Shown: piece by piece, positions 40,201-53,415 of the stretch
Numbering within the stretch: the first letter of the stretch is position 1
Layout: the number at the start of each line of letters is the position of its first letter
From: Cherax quadricarinatus
Taxonomy: Eukaryota > Arthropoda > Malacostraca > Decapoda > Parastacidae
Length of the DNA: 64,000 nucleotides
Reading direction: 5' to 3'
NCBI RefSeq assembly: GCF_038502225.1
Contig: NC_091352.1
Location: forward strand, 23,500,803 to 23,564,802
Program-made: the position numbers and the translations under genes
Notes under the pieces: generated by a model
The model's database searches: none
What the model saw: only the letters and a program-made list of their open reading frames with translations
Told to the model about the DNA's origin: nothing

Positions 40201-43200
40201 TATCCAGTTCAGACCATCATTGTTGCTAGTTCAGTTCAGACCACCATTGTTGCTTGTTCAGTTCAGACCATCATTGTTGCTAGTTCAGTTCAGACCACCA
40301 TTGTTGCTAGTTCAGTTCAGACAACCATTGTTGCTAGTTCAGTTCAGACCACCATTGTTGCTAGTTCAGTTCAGACCACCATTGTTGCTAGTTCAGTTCA
40401 GACCACCATTGTTGCTAGTTCAGTTCAGACCACCATTGTTGCTAGTTCAGTTCAGACCACCATTGTTGCTAGTTCAGTTCAGACCACCATTGTTGCTAGT
40501 TCAGTTCAGACCACCGTTGTTGCTAGTTCAGATCAGACCACCATTGTTGCTAGTTCAGTTCAGACCACCATTGTTGCTAGTTCAGTTCAGACCACCATTG
40601 TTGCTAGTTCAGTTCAGACCACCATTGTTGCTAGTTCAGTTCAGACCACCATTGTTGCTAGTTCAGTTCAGACCACCATTGTTGCTAGTTCAGTTCAGAC
40701 CACCATTGTTGCTAGTTCAGTTCAGACCACCATTGTTGCTAGTTCAGTTCAGACCACCATTATTGCTAGTTCAGTTCAGACCACCATTGTTGCTAGTTCA
40801 GTTCAGACCACCATTGTTGCTAGTTCAGTTCAGACCACCATTGTTGCTAGTTCAGTTCAGACCACCATTGTTGCTAGTTCAGTTCAGACCACCATTGTTG
40901 CTAGTTCAGTTCAGACCACCATTGTTGCTAGTTCAGTTCAGACCACCATTGTTGCTAGTTCAGTTCAGACCACCATTGTTGCTAGTTCAGTTCAGACCAC
41001 CATTGTTGCTAGTTCAGTTCAGACCACCATTGTTGCTTGTTCAGTTCAGACCACCATTGTTGCTAGTTCAGTTCAGACCACCATTGTTGCTAGTTCAGTT
41101 CAGACCACCATTGTTGCTAGTTCAGTTCAGACCACCATTGTTGCTAGTTCAGTTCAGACCACCATTGTTGCTAGTTCAGTTCAGACCACAATTGTTGCTA
41201 GTTCAGTTCAGACCACCATTGTTGCTAGTTCAGTTCAGACCACCATTGTTGCTAGTTCAGTTCAGACCACCATTGTTGCTAGTTCAGTTCAGACCACCAT
41301 TGTTGCTAGTTCAGTTCAGACAACCATTGTTGCTAGTTCAGTTCAGACCTCCATTATTGCTAGTTCAGTTCAGACCACCATTGTTGCTAGTTCAGTTCAG
41401 ACCACCATTGTTGCTAGTTCAGTTCAGACCACCATTGTTGCTAGTTCAATTCAGAACACAGTTGTTGCTAGTTCCGTTCAGTTGCTAGTTCAGTTCAGAC
41501 CACCATTGTTGCTAGCTCAGTTCAGACCACCATTGTTGCTAGTTTAGTTCAGACTACCATTGTTGCTAGTTCAGTTCAGACCACCATTGTTGCTAGTTCA
41601 GTTCAGACAACCATTGTTGCTAGTTCAGATCAGACCACCATTGTTGCTAGTTCAGTTCAGACCACCATTGTTGCTAGTTCAGTTCCACCATTGTTGCTTG
41701 TTGAGTTCAGTCTAGCATTGTTGCTAGTTCAGTTCAGACCACCATTGTTGCTAGTTCAGTTCAGACCACCATTGTTGCTAGTTCAGTTCAGACCACCATT
41801 GTTGCTAGTTCAGTTCAGACCACCATTGTTGCTAGTTCAGTTCAGACCACCATTGTTGCTAGTTCAGTTCAGACCACCAATGTTGCTAGTTCAGTTCAGA
41901 CCACCATTGTTGCTAGTTCAGTTCAGACCACCATTGTTGCTAGTTCAGTTCAGACCACCATTATTGCTAGTTCAGTTCAGACCACCATTGTTGCTAGTTC
42001 AGTTCAGACCACCATTGTTGCTAGTTCAGTTCAGACCACCATTGTTGCTAGTTCAGTTCAGACCACCATTGTTGCTAGTTCAGTTCAGACCACCATTGTT
42101 GCTAGTTCAGTTCAGACCACCATTGTTGCTAGTTCAGTTCAGACCACCATTGTTGCTAGTTCAGTTCAGACCACCATTGTTGCTAGTTCAGTTCAGACCA
42201 CCATTGTTGCTAGTTCAGTTCAGACCACCATTGTTGCTAGTTCAGTTCAGACCACCATTGTTGCTAGTTCAGTTCAGACCACCATTGTTGCTAGTTCAGT
42301 TCAGACCACCATTGTTGCTAGTTCAGTTCAGACCACCATTGTTGCTAGTTCAGTTCAGACCACCATTGTTGCTAGTTCAGTTCAGACCACCATTGTTGCT
42401 AGTTCAGTTCAGACCACCATTCTTGCTAGTTCAGTTCAGACCACCATTGTTGCTCGTTCAGTTCAGACCACCATTGTTGCTAGTTCAGTTCAGACCACCA
42501 TTGTTGCTAGTTCAGTTCAGACCACCATTGTTGCTAGTTCAGTTCAGACCACCATTGTTGCTAGTTCAGTTCAGACCACCATTGTTGCTAGTTCAGTTCA
42601 GACCACCGTTGTTGATAGTTCAGTTCAGACCACCATTATTGCTAGTTCAGTTCAGACCACCATTGTTGCTAGTTCAGTTCAGACCACCATTGTTGCTAGT
42701 TCAGTTCAGACCACCATTGTTGCTAGTTCAGTTCAGACCACCATTGTTGGTAGTTCAGTTCAGACCACCATTGTTGCTAGTTCAGTTCAGACCACCATTG
42801 TTGCTAGTTCAGTTCAGACCACCATTGTTGCTAGTTCAGTTAAGACCACCATTGTCGCTAGTTCAGTTCAGACCCCCATTGTTGCTAGTTCAGTTCAGAC
42901 CACCGTTATTGCTATTTCAGTTCAGACTACCATTATTGCTAGTTCTCTTCAGACCACCATTGTTGCTAGTTCAGTTCAGACCACCATTATTGCTAGTTCG
43001 GTTCAGACCACCATTGTTGCTAGTTCAGTTCAGACCACCATTGTTGCTAGTTCAGTTCAGACCACGATTGTTGCTAGTTCAGTTCAGACCACCATTGTTG
43101 CTAGTTCAGTTCAGACCACCATTGTTGCTAGTTCAGTTCAGACCACCATTGTTGCTAGTTCAGTTCAGACCACCATTGTTGCTAGTTCAGTTCAGACCAC

Positions 43201-46200
43201 CATTGTTGCTAGTTCAGTTCAGACAACCATTGTTGCTAGTTCAGTTCAGACCACCATTGTTGCTAGTTCAGTTCAGACCACCATTGTTGCTAGTTCAGTT
43301 CAGACCACCATTGTTGCTAGTTCAGTTCAGACCACCATTGTTGCTAGTTCAGTTCAGACCACCATTGTTGCTAGTTCAGTTCAGACCACCATTGTTGCTA
43401 GTTCAGTTCAGACCACCATTGTTGCTAGTTCAGTTCAGACCACCATTGTTGCTAGTTCAGTTCAGACCACCATTGTTGCTAGTTCAGTTCAGACCACCAT
43501 TGTTGCTAGTTCAGTTCAGACCACCATTGTTGCTAGTTCAGTTCAGACCACCATTGTTGCTAGTTCAGTTCAGACCACCATTATTGCTAGTTCAGTTCAG
43601 ACCATAATTGTTGCTAGTTCAGTTCAGAATCTATTGTTGCTAGTTTAGTTCAGCCCACCATCATTGCTAGTTCAGTTCAGACCACCATTGTTGCTAGTTT
43701 AGTTCAGACCAGCATTATTGCTAGTTCAGTTCAGACCACCATTATTGCTAGATCAGTTCAGACCACCATTGTTGCTAGTTCAGTTCAGACCACCATTGTT
43801 GCTAGTTCAGTTCAGACCACCATTGTTGCTAGTTCAGTTCAGACCACCATTGTTGCTAGTTCAGTTCAGACCACCATTGTTGCTAGTTCAGTTCAGACCA
43901 CCATTGTTGCTAGTTCAGTTCAGACCACCATTGTTGCTAGTTCAGTTCAGACCACCATTGTTGCTAGTTCAGTTCAGACCACCATTATTGCTAGTTCAGT
44001 TCAGACCACCATTATTGCTAGTTCAGTTCAGACCACCATTGTTGCTAGTTCAGTTCAGACCACCATTGTTGCTAGTTCAGTTCAGACCACCATTGTTGCT
44101 AGTTCAGTTCAGACCACCGTTGTTGCTAGTTCAGTTCAGACCACCATTATTGCTAGTTCAGTTCAGACCACCATTGTTGCTAGTTCAGTTCAGACCACCA
44201 TTGTTGCTAGTTCAGTTCAGACCACCATTGTTGCTAGTTCAGTTCAGACCACCATTGTTGCTAGTTCAGTTCAGACCACCATTGTTGCTAGTTCAGTTCA
44301 GACCACCATTGTTGCTAGTTCAGTTCAGACCACCATTGTTGCTAGTTCAGTTCAGACCACCATTGTTGCTAGTTCAGTTCAGACCACCATTGTTGCTAGT
44401 TCAGTTCAGACCACCATTGTTGCTAGTTCAGTTCAGACCACCATTGTTGCTAGTTCAGTTCAGACCACCATTGTTGCTAGTTCAGTTCAGACCACCGTTT
44501 TTGCTAGTTCAGTTCAGACCACCATTATTGCTAGTTCAGTTCAGACCACCATTGTTGCTAGTTCAGTTCAGACCACCATTGTTGCTGGTTCAGTTCAGAC
44601 CACCAGTTCAGTTCAGACCACCATTGTTGGTAGTTCAGTTCAGACCACCATTGTTGCTAGTTCAGTTCAGACCACCCTTGTTGCTAGTTCAGTTCAGAAG
44701 ACCATTGTTGCTATTGTTGCTAGTTCAGTTCAGACCAACATTGTTGCTAGTTCAGTTCAGACCACCATTGTAGCTAGTTCAGTTCAGACCACCATTAGTT
44801 GCTAGTTCAGTTCAGACCACCATTGTTGCTAGTTCAGTTCAGACAAACATTGTTGCTTTCTTCATTTCAGACCACCATTGTTGCTAGTTCAGTTTAGACC
44901 CCCATTGTTGCTAGTTCAGTTCAGACCACCATTATTGCTAGTTCAGTTCAGACCACCATTGTTGCTAGTTCAGTTCAGACCACCATTGTTGCTAGTTCAG
45001 TTCAGACCACCATTGTTGCTAGTTCAGTTCAGACCACCATTATTGCTAGTTCAGTTCAGACCACCATTGTTGCTAGTTCAGTTCAGACCACCATTGTTGC
45101 TAGTTCAGTTCAGACCACCATTGTTGCTAGTTCAGTTCAGACCACCATTGTTGCTAGTTCAGTTCAGACCACCATTGTTGCTAGTTCAGTTCAGACCACC
45201 ATTGTTGGTAGTTCAGTTCAGACCACCATTATTGCTAGTTCAGTTCAGACCACCATTATTGCTAGTTCAGTTCAGACCACCATTGTTGCTAGTTCAGTTC
45301 AGACCACCATTGTTGCTAGTTCAGTTCAGACCACCATTGTTGCTAGTTCAGTTCAGACCACCATTGTTGCTAGTTCAGTTCAGACCACCACTGTTGCTAG
45401 TTCAGTTCAGACCACCATTGTTGCTAGTTCAGTTCAGACCACCGTTATTGCTAGTTCAGTTCAGACCACCATTGTTGCTAGTTCAGTTCAGACCACCATT
45501 GTTGCTAGTTCAGTTCAGACCATCATTGTTGCTAGTTCAGTTCAGACCACCATTGTTGCTAGTTCAGTTCAGACCACTAGTTCAGTTCAGTTGCTAGTTC
45601 AGTTCAGACCACCTTTGTTGCTAGTTCAGTTCAGACCACCATTATTGCTAGTTCAGTTCAGACCTCCATTGTTGCTAGTTCAGTTCAGACCACCATTGTT
45701 GCTAGTTCAGTTCAGACCACCATTGTTGCTAGATCAGTTCAGACCACCATTGTTGCTAGTTCAGTTCAGACCACCATTGTTGCTAGTTCAGTTCAGACCA
45801 CCATTGTTGCTAGTTCAGTTCAGACCACCATTGTTGCTAGTTCAGTTCAGACCACCATTGTTGCTAGTTCAGTTCAGACCACCATTGTTGCTAGTTCAGT
45901 TCAGACCACCATTATTGCTAGTTCAGTTCAGACCACCATTGTTGCTAGTTCAGTTCAGACCACCATTGTTGCTAGTTCAGTTCAGACCACCATTGTTGCT
46001 AGTTCAGTTCAGACCACCATTGTTGCTAGTTCAGTTCAGACCGCCATTGTTGCTAGTTCACTTCAGACCACCATTGTTGCTAGTTCAGTTCAGACCACCA
46101 TTGTTGCTAGTTCAGTTCAGACCACCATTGTTGCTAGTTCAGTTCAGACCACCATTATTGCTAGTTCAGTTCAGAAAAACATTGTTGCTAGTTCAGTTCA

Positions 46201-49200
46201 GACCACCATTGTTGCTAGTTCTGTTTAGACCACCATTGTTGCTAGTTCAGTTCAGACCACCATCATTGCTAGTTCATTTCAGACCACCATTGTTGCTAGT
46301 TCAGTTCAGACCACCAATGTTGCTAGTTCAGTTCAGACCACCATTGTTGCTAGTTCAGTTCAGACCACCATTGTTGCTAGTTCAGTTCAGACCACCATTA
46401 TTGCTAGTTCAGTTCAGACCACCATTGTTGGTAGTTCAGTTCAGACCACCATTGTTGCTAGTTCAGTTCAGACCACCATTGTTGCTAGTTCAGTTCAGAC
46501 CACCATTGTTGCTAGTTCAGTTCAGACCACCATTGTTGCTAGTTCAGTTCAGACCACCATTGTTGCTAGTTCAGTTCAGACCACCATTGTTGCTAGTTCA
46601 GTTCAGACCACCATTGTTGCTAGTTCGGTTCAGACCACCATTGTTGCTAGTTCAGTTCAGACCAACATTGTTGCTAGTTCAGTTCAGACCACCATTGTTG
46701 CTAGTTCAGTTCAGACCACCGTTGTTGCTAGTTCAGCTCAGACTACCATTATTGCTAGTTCAGTTCAGACCACCATTTTTGCTAGTTCAGTTCAGACCAC
46801 CATTGTTGCTAGTTCAGTTCAGAACACCATTGTTGCTAGTTCGGTTCAGACCACCATTGTTGCTAGTTCAGTTCAGACCACCATTGTTGCTAGTTCAGTT
46901 CAGACCACCATTGTTGCTAGTTCAGTTCAGACCACCATTGTTGCTAGTTCAGTTCAGACCACCATTGTTGCTAGTTCAGTTCAGACCACCATTGTTGCTA
47001 GTTCAGTTCAGACCACCATTGTTGCTAGTTCAGTTCAGACCACCATTGTTGCTAGTTCAGTTCAGACCACCGTTGTTGCTAGTTCAGTTCAGACCACCAT
47101 TGTTGCTAGTTCAGTTCAGACCACCATTGTTGCTAGTTCAGTTCAGACCACCATTGTTGCTAGTTCAGTTCAGACCACCATTGTTGCTAGTTCAGTTCAG
47201 ACCACCATTGTTGCTAGTTCAGTTCAGACCACCATTGTTGCTAGTTCAGTTCAGACCACCATTGTTGCTAGTTCAGTTCAGACCACCATTGTTGCTAGTT
47301 CAGTTCAGACCACCATTGTTGCTAGTTCAGTTCAGACCACCATTGTTGCTAGTTCAGTTCAGACCACCATTGTTGCTAGTTCAGTTCAGACCACCATTGT
47401 TGCTAGTTCAGTTCAGACCACCATTGTTGCTAGTTCAGTTCAGACCACCATTGTTGCTAGTTCAGTTCAGACCACCATTGTTGCTAGTTCAGTTCAGACC
47501 ACCAATGTTGCTAGTTCAGTTCAGACCACCATTGTTGCTAGTTCAGTTCAGACCACCATTGTTGCTAGTTCAGTTCAGACCACCATTGTTGCTAGTTCAG
47601 TTCAGACCACCATTGTTGCTAGTTCAGTTCAGACCACCATTGTTGCTAGTTCAGTTCAGACCACCATTGTTGCTAGTTCAGTTCAGACCACCATTGTTGC
47701 TAGTTCAGTTCAGACCACCATTGTTGCTAGTTCAGTTCAGACCACCATTGTTGCTAGTTCAGTTCAGACCACCATTTTTGCTAGTTCAGTTCAGACCACC
47801 ATTGTTGCTAGTTCAGTTCAGACCACCATTGTTGCTAGTTCAGTTCAGACCACCATTGTTGCTAGTTCAGTTCAGACCACCATTGTTGCTAGTTCAGTTC
47901 AGACCACCATTGTTGCTAGTTCAGTTCAGACCACCATTGTTGCTAGTTCAGTTCAGTTGCTAGTTCAGTTCAGACCACCATTGTTGCTAGTTCAGTTCAG
48001 ACCACCAGTTCAGACCACCATTGTTGCTAGTTCAGTTCAGACCACCATTGTTGCTAGTTCAGTTCAGACCACCATTGTTGCTAGTTCAGTGTTGCTAGTT
48101 CAGTTCAGACCACCATTGTTGCTAGTTCAGTTCAGACCACCATTATTGCTAGTTCAGTTCAGACCACCATTGTTGCTAGTTCAGTTCAGACCACCATTGT
48201 TGCTAGTTCAGTTCAGACCACCATTGTTGCTAGTTCAGTTCAGACCACCATTGTTGCTAGTTCAGTTCAGACCACCATTGTTGCTAGTTCAGTTCAGACC
48301 ACCATTGTTGCTAGTTCAGTTCAGACCACCATTGTTGCTAGTTCAGTTCAGACCACCATTGTTGCTAGTTCAGTTCAGACCACCATTGTTGCTAGTTCAG
48401 TTCAGACCACCATTGTTGCTAGTTCAGTTCAGACCACAATTATTGCTAGTTCAGTTCTGACCACCATTATTGCTAGTTCAGTTCAGACCACCATTGTTGC
48501 TAGTTCAGTTCAGACCACCATTGTTGCTAGTTCAGTTCAGACCACCATTGTCGCTAGTTCAGTTCAGACCACCGTTGTTGCTAGTTCAGATCAGACCACC
48601 ATTGTTTCTAGTTCAGTTCAGACCACCATTGTTGCTAGTTCAGTTCATACCACCATTGATGCTAGTTCAGTGCAGACCATAATTGTTGCTAGTTCAGTTC
48701 AGACCACCATTATTGCTAGTTCAGTTCAGACCACCGTTGTTTCTAGTTCAGTTCAGACCACCATTGTCGCTGCTTCAGTTCATACAACCATTGTTGCTTG
48801 TTCAGTTCAGAACACCATTGTTGCTAGTTCAGTTCAGACCACCATTGTTGCTAGTTCAGTTCAGACCACCACTGTTGCTAGTTCAGTTCAGACCACCATT
48901 GTTGCTAGTTCAGTTCAGACCACCGTTATTGCTAGTTCAGTTCAGACCACCATTGTTGCTAGTTCAGTTCAGACCACCATTGTTGCTAGTTCAGTTCAGA
49001 CCACCATTGTTGCTAGTTCAGTTCAGACCACCATTGTTGCTAGTTCAGTTCAGACCACCATTGTTGCTAGTTCAGTTCAGACCACCATTATTGCTAGTTC
49101 AGTTCAGACCACCATTGTTGCTTGTTCAGTTCAGACCATCATTGTTGCTAGTTCAGTTCAGACCACCATTGTTGCTAGTTCAGTTCAGACAACCATTGTT

Positions 49201-52200
49201 GCTAGTTCAGTTCAGACCACCATTGTTGCTAGTTCAGTTCAGACCACCATTGTTGCTAGTTCAGTTCAGACAACCATTGTTGCTAGTTCAACCATTGTTG
49301 CTTGTTCAGTTCAGACCATCATTGTTGCTAGTTCAGTTCAGACCACCATTGTTGCTAGTTCAGTTCAGACAACCATTGTTGCTAGTTCAGTTCAGACCTC
49401 CATTATTGCTAGTTCAGTTCAGACCACCATTGTTGCTAGTTCAGTTCAGACCACCATTGTTGCTAGTTCAGTTCAGACCACCATTGTTGCTAGTTCAGTT
49501 CAGACCACCATTGTTGCTAGTTCAGTTCAGACCACCATTGTTGCTAGTTCAGTTCAGACCACCATTTTTGCTAGTTCAGTTCAGACCACCATTGTTGCTA
49601 GTTCAGTTCAGACCACCATTGTTGCTAGTTCAGTTCAGACCACCATTGTTGCTAGTTCAGTTCAGACCACCGTTGTTGCTAGTTCAGTTCAGACCACCAT
49701 TGTTGCTAGTTCAGTTCAGACCACCATTGTTGCTAGTTCAGTTCAGACCACCATTGTTGCTAGTTCAGTTCAGACCACCATTGTTGCTAGTTCAGTTCAG
49801 ACCACCATTGTTGCTAGTTCAGTTCAGACCACCATTGTTGCTAGTTCAGTTCAGACCACCATTGTTGCTAGTTCAGTTCAGACCACCATTGTTGCTAGTT
49901 CAGTTCAGACCACCATTGTTGCTAGTTCAGTTCAGACCACCGTTGTTGCTAGTTCAGTTCAGACTACCATTATTGCTAGTTCAGTTCAGACCACCATTGT
50001 TGCTAGTTTAGTTCAGACCACCATTCTTGCTAGTTCAGTTCAGACCACCATTGTTGCTAGTTCAGTTCGGACCACCATTGATTCTAGTTCAGTTCAGACC
50101 ACCATTATTGCTAGTTCGGTTCAGACCACCATTGTTGCTAGTTCAGTTCAGACCGCCATTGTTGCTAGTTCAGTTCAGACCACCATTGTTGCTAGTTTAG
50201 TTCAGACCACCATTGTTGCTAGTTCAGTTCAGACCACCATTGTTGCTAGTTCAGTTCAGACCACCATTGTTGCTAGTTCAGTTCAGACCACCATTATTGC
50301 TAGTTCAGTTCAGACCACCATTGTTGCTAGTTCAGTTCAGACCACCATTGTTGCTAGTTCAGTTCTAGTTCAGTTCAGACCACCATTGTTGCTACCAGTT
50401 GTTGCTAGTTCAGTTCAGACCCACCATTGTTGCTAGTTCAGTTCAGACCACCATTATTGCTAGTTCAGTTCAGACCACCATTATTGCTAGTTCAGTTCAG
50501 ACCACCATTGTTGCTAGTTCAGTTCAGACCACCATTGTTGCTAGTTCAGTTCAGACCACCATTGTTGCTAGTTCAGTTCAGACCACCATTGTTGCTAGTT
50601 CAGTTCAGACCACCATTGTTGCTAGTTCAGTTCAGACCACCATTGTTGCTAGTTCAGTTCAGACCACCATTGTTGCTAGTTCAGTTCAGACCACCATTGT
50701 TGCTAGTTCAGTTCAGACCACCATTGTTGCTAGTTCAGTTCAGACCACCATTGTTGCTAGTTCAGTTCAGACCACCATTGTTGCTAGTTCAGTTCAGACC
50801 ACCATTGTTGCTAGTTCAGTTCAGACCACCATTGTTGCTAGTTCAGTTCAGACCACCATTGTTGCTAGTTCAGTTCAGACCACCATTGTTGCTAGTTCAG
50901 TTCAGACCACCATTGTTGCTAGTTCAGTTCAGACCACCATTGTTGCTAGTTCAGTTCAGACCACCATTGTTGCTAGTTCAGTTCAGACCACCGTTGTTGC
51001 TAGTTCAGATCAGAACACCATTGTTGCTAGTTGTTGTTCAGACCACCATTGTTGCTAGTTCAGTTTAGACCAATATTGTTGCTAGTTCAGTTCAGACCAC
51101 CATTATTGCTAGTTCAGTTCAGACCACCATTGTTGCTGGTTCAGTTCAGACCACCATTGTTGCTAGTTCAGTTCAGACCACCATTGTTGCTAGTTCAGTT
51201 CAGACCATTGTTGCTAGTTGTTGGTAGTTCAGTTCAGACCACCATTGTTGGTAGTTCTGTTCAGACCACCATTGTTGCTAGTTCAGTTCAGACCACCATT
51301 GTTGCTAGTTCAGTTCAGACCACCATTGTTGGTAGTTCAGTTCAGACCACCATTGTTGCTAGTTCAGTTCAGACCACCATTGTTGCTAGTTCAGTTCAGA
51401 CCACCATTGTTGCTAGTTCAGTTCAGACCACCGTTGTTGCTAGTTCAGTTCAGACCACCATTGTTGCTAGTTCAGTTCAGACCACCATTGTTGCTAGTTC
51501 AGTTCAGACCACCATTGTTGCTAGTTCAGTTCAGACCACCATTGTTGCTAGTTCAGTTCAGACCACCATTATTGCTAGTTCAGTTCAGACCACCATTATT
51601 GCTAGTTCAGTTCAGACCACAATTATTGCTAGTTCAGTTCTGACCACCATTATTGCTAGTTCAGTTCAGACCACCATTGTTGCTAGTTCAGTTCAGACCA
51701 CCATTGTTGCTAGTTCAGTTCAGACCACCATTGTTGCTAGTTCAGTTCAGACCACCATTGTTGCTAGTTCAGTTCAGACCACCATTGTTGCTAGTTCAGT
51801 TCAGTTCAGTTGCTATTGTTGCTACTTCTGTTCAGACCACCATTGTTGCTAGTTCAGTTCAGACCACCATTGTTGCTAGTTCAGTTCAGACCACCATTGT
51901 TGCTAGTTCAGTTCAGACCACCATTGTTGCCAGTTCAGTTCAGACCACCATGTTGCTAGTTCAGTTCAGACCACCATTGTTGCTAGTTCAGTTCAGACCA
52001 CCATTGTTGCTAGTTCACTTCAGACCACCATTATTCCTAGTTCAGTTCAGACCACCGTTGTTGCTAGTTCAGTTCAGACCACCATTGTTGCTAGTTCAGT
52101 TCAGACCACCATTGTTGCAAGTTCAGTTCAGACCACCGTTGTTGCTAGTTCAGTTCAGACCATTGTTGCTAGTTCAGTTCAGACCATAATTGTTGCTAGT

Positions 52201-52744
52201 TCAGTTCAGACCACCATTGTTGCTAGTTCAGTTCAGACCACCATTGTTGCTAGTTCAGTTCAGACCACCATTGTTGCTAGTTCAGTTCAGACCACCATTG
52301 TTGCTAGTTCAGTTCAGACCACCATTGTTGCTAGTTCAGTTCAGACCACCATTGTTGCTAGTTCAGTTCAGACCACCATTATTGCTAGTTCAGTTCAGAC
52401 CACCATTGTTGCTAGTTCAGTTCAGACCACCATTGTTGCTAGTTCAGTTCAGACCACCGTTGTTGCTAGTTCAGTTCAGACCACCATTATTGCTAGTTCA
52501 GTTCAGACCACCATTGTTGCTAGTTCAGTTCAGACCACCATTGTTGCTAGTTCAGTTCAGACCACCATTATTGCTAGTTCAGTTCAGACCACCATTGTTG
52601 CTAGTTCAGTTCAGACCACCATTGTTGCTAGTTCAGTTCAGACCACCATTGTTGCTAGTTCAGTTCAGACCACCATTGTTGCTAGTTCAGTTCAGACCAC
52701 CATTGTTGCTAGTTCAGTTCAGACCACCATTGTTGCTAGTTCAG
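34241..52744. repeat. 27-bp satellite array, homogeneous half
   Basis: The same 27-bp unit, but most copies match the consensus exactly, with sparse variants (ATTATTGC, GTTGGTAG, TTCAGACAACC). Higher-order cassettes are absent. Irregular joins with partial units cluster near 41480-41710, 44600-44880, 45575-45595, 47950-48095, 49285 and 50360-51830; a GCCAGTTC/ACCATGTTGC pair recurs near 51950. The array ends abruptly after TTGCTAGTTCAG at 52744, inside a unit, where LTR sequence starts. Confidence 0.97.
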
Positions 52745-53234
52745 TAGATATCTTTCATAAGTGACATGAATTACCAGACTTCTGGCAAAGGCAAGACAAT
52801 AGACTTGGTATAAAGTTTTAGTTTAAGCTAGGAGCTTTGGGTTGAAGACCCGTACCGAGTCAGAGCTAGGAGCTGACTGACTCACTCAACTACTTCATAG
52901 TATGACTTCAGCTCGGCCAGAAGGCGACGCGTGGCGTCAATTCTAGAACCACCAATTGGTCACTACAGTAGTGGTTACACATTCGTAATACCTAACCTAA
53001 TAATAATATAATATAATATTATAGTTATAATAATCATGGGGAAAGATATAATGTAATACAATATAATACAAAGAGAGTACTTTTGATGATTCATACTGTA
53101 CCCGATACTAATATATAGTCGAACCTGCTTTATCTAGCTAGTAATAAAGTGGTTCGCGATATATTATTACAGAACTTATTTTAACCAGGCCTTTTATTTT
53201 TGTATATAATGGAGTGAAGTAGGGGCGCGTAACA
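52745..53234 (-). repeat. 3' LTR, last 268 bp missing
   Basis: On the minus strand the LTR begins TGTTACGCG directly after the polypurine tract (53234 downward). It matches the 5' LTR from 53169 down to 52745, where it breaks into the 27-bp array. By comparison with the 5' LTR it lacks the final 268 bp, including the CGTAACA end and the AATAAA signals located at 58499-58509 in the 5' copy. Confidence 0.88.
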
Positions 53235-53245
53235 CCTTCCCCCTC
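53235..53245 (-). other. Polypurine tract
   Basis: The minus strand reads GAGGGGGAAGG immediately before TGTTACG. This is the expected plus-strand primer site next to the 3' LTR and fixes the LTR start at 53234. Confidence 0.88.
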
Positions 53246-53415
53246 GTGACTGACGGTCGCCATTGACTTGTACTCTGTGGCTGGTAGCATCTGTCATAGT
53301 AGCAGAGGTTGTAACATAGACAGCAGTCCTACATCATCTCCAGCTTTCTCAACAACATAGATGGTCATAAAAGTATAGACTCATACTGTTAAAATAAAGG
53401 TATATTAATAAAATT
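53246..53415 (-). other. Noncoding stretch between pol and polypurine tract
   Basis: 170 bp with stops in all frames on the element strand. There is no envelope-like frame. Confidence 0.7.

Noticed and set aside
7263..52744. CRISPR-like array
   Set aside because: Units are contiguous, with no unique spacers and no cas genes. The surrounding elements are eukaryotic.
7269..52747. About fifty long plus-strand open frames (VQFRPPLLL or VASSVQTTI repeats) as a giant repetitive protein gene
   Set aside because: They follow from the 27-bp period. Ends fall at random indels and point stops, starts are mutated repeat units, and there is no non-repeat coding flank or promoter.
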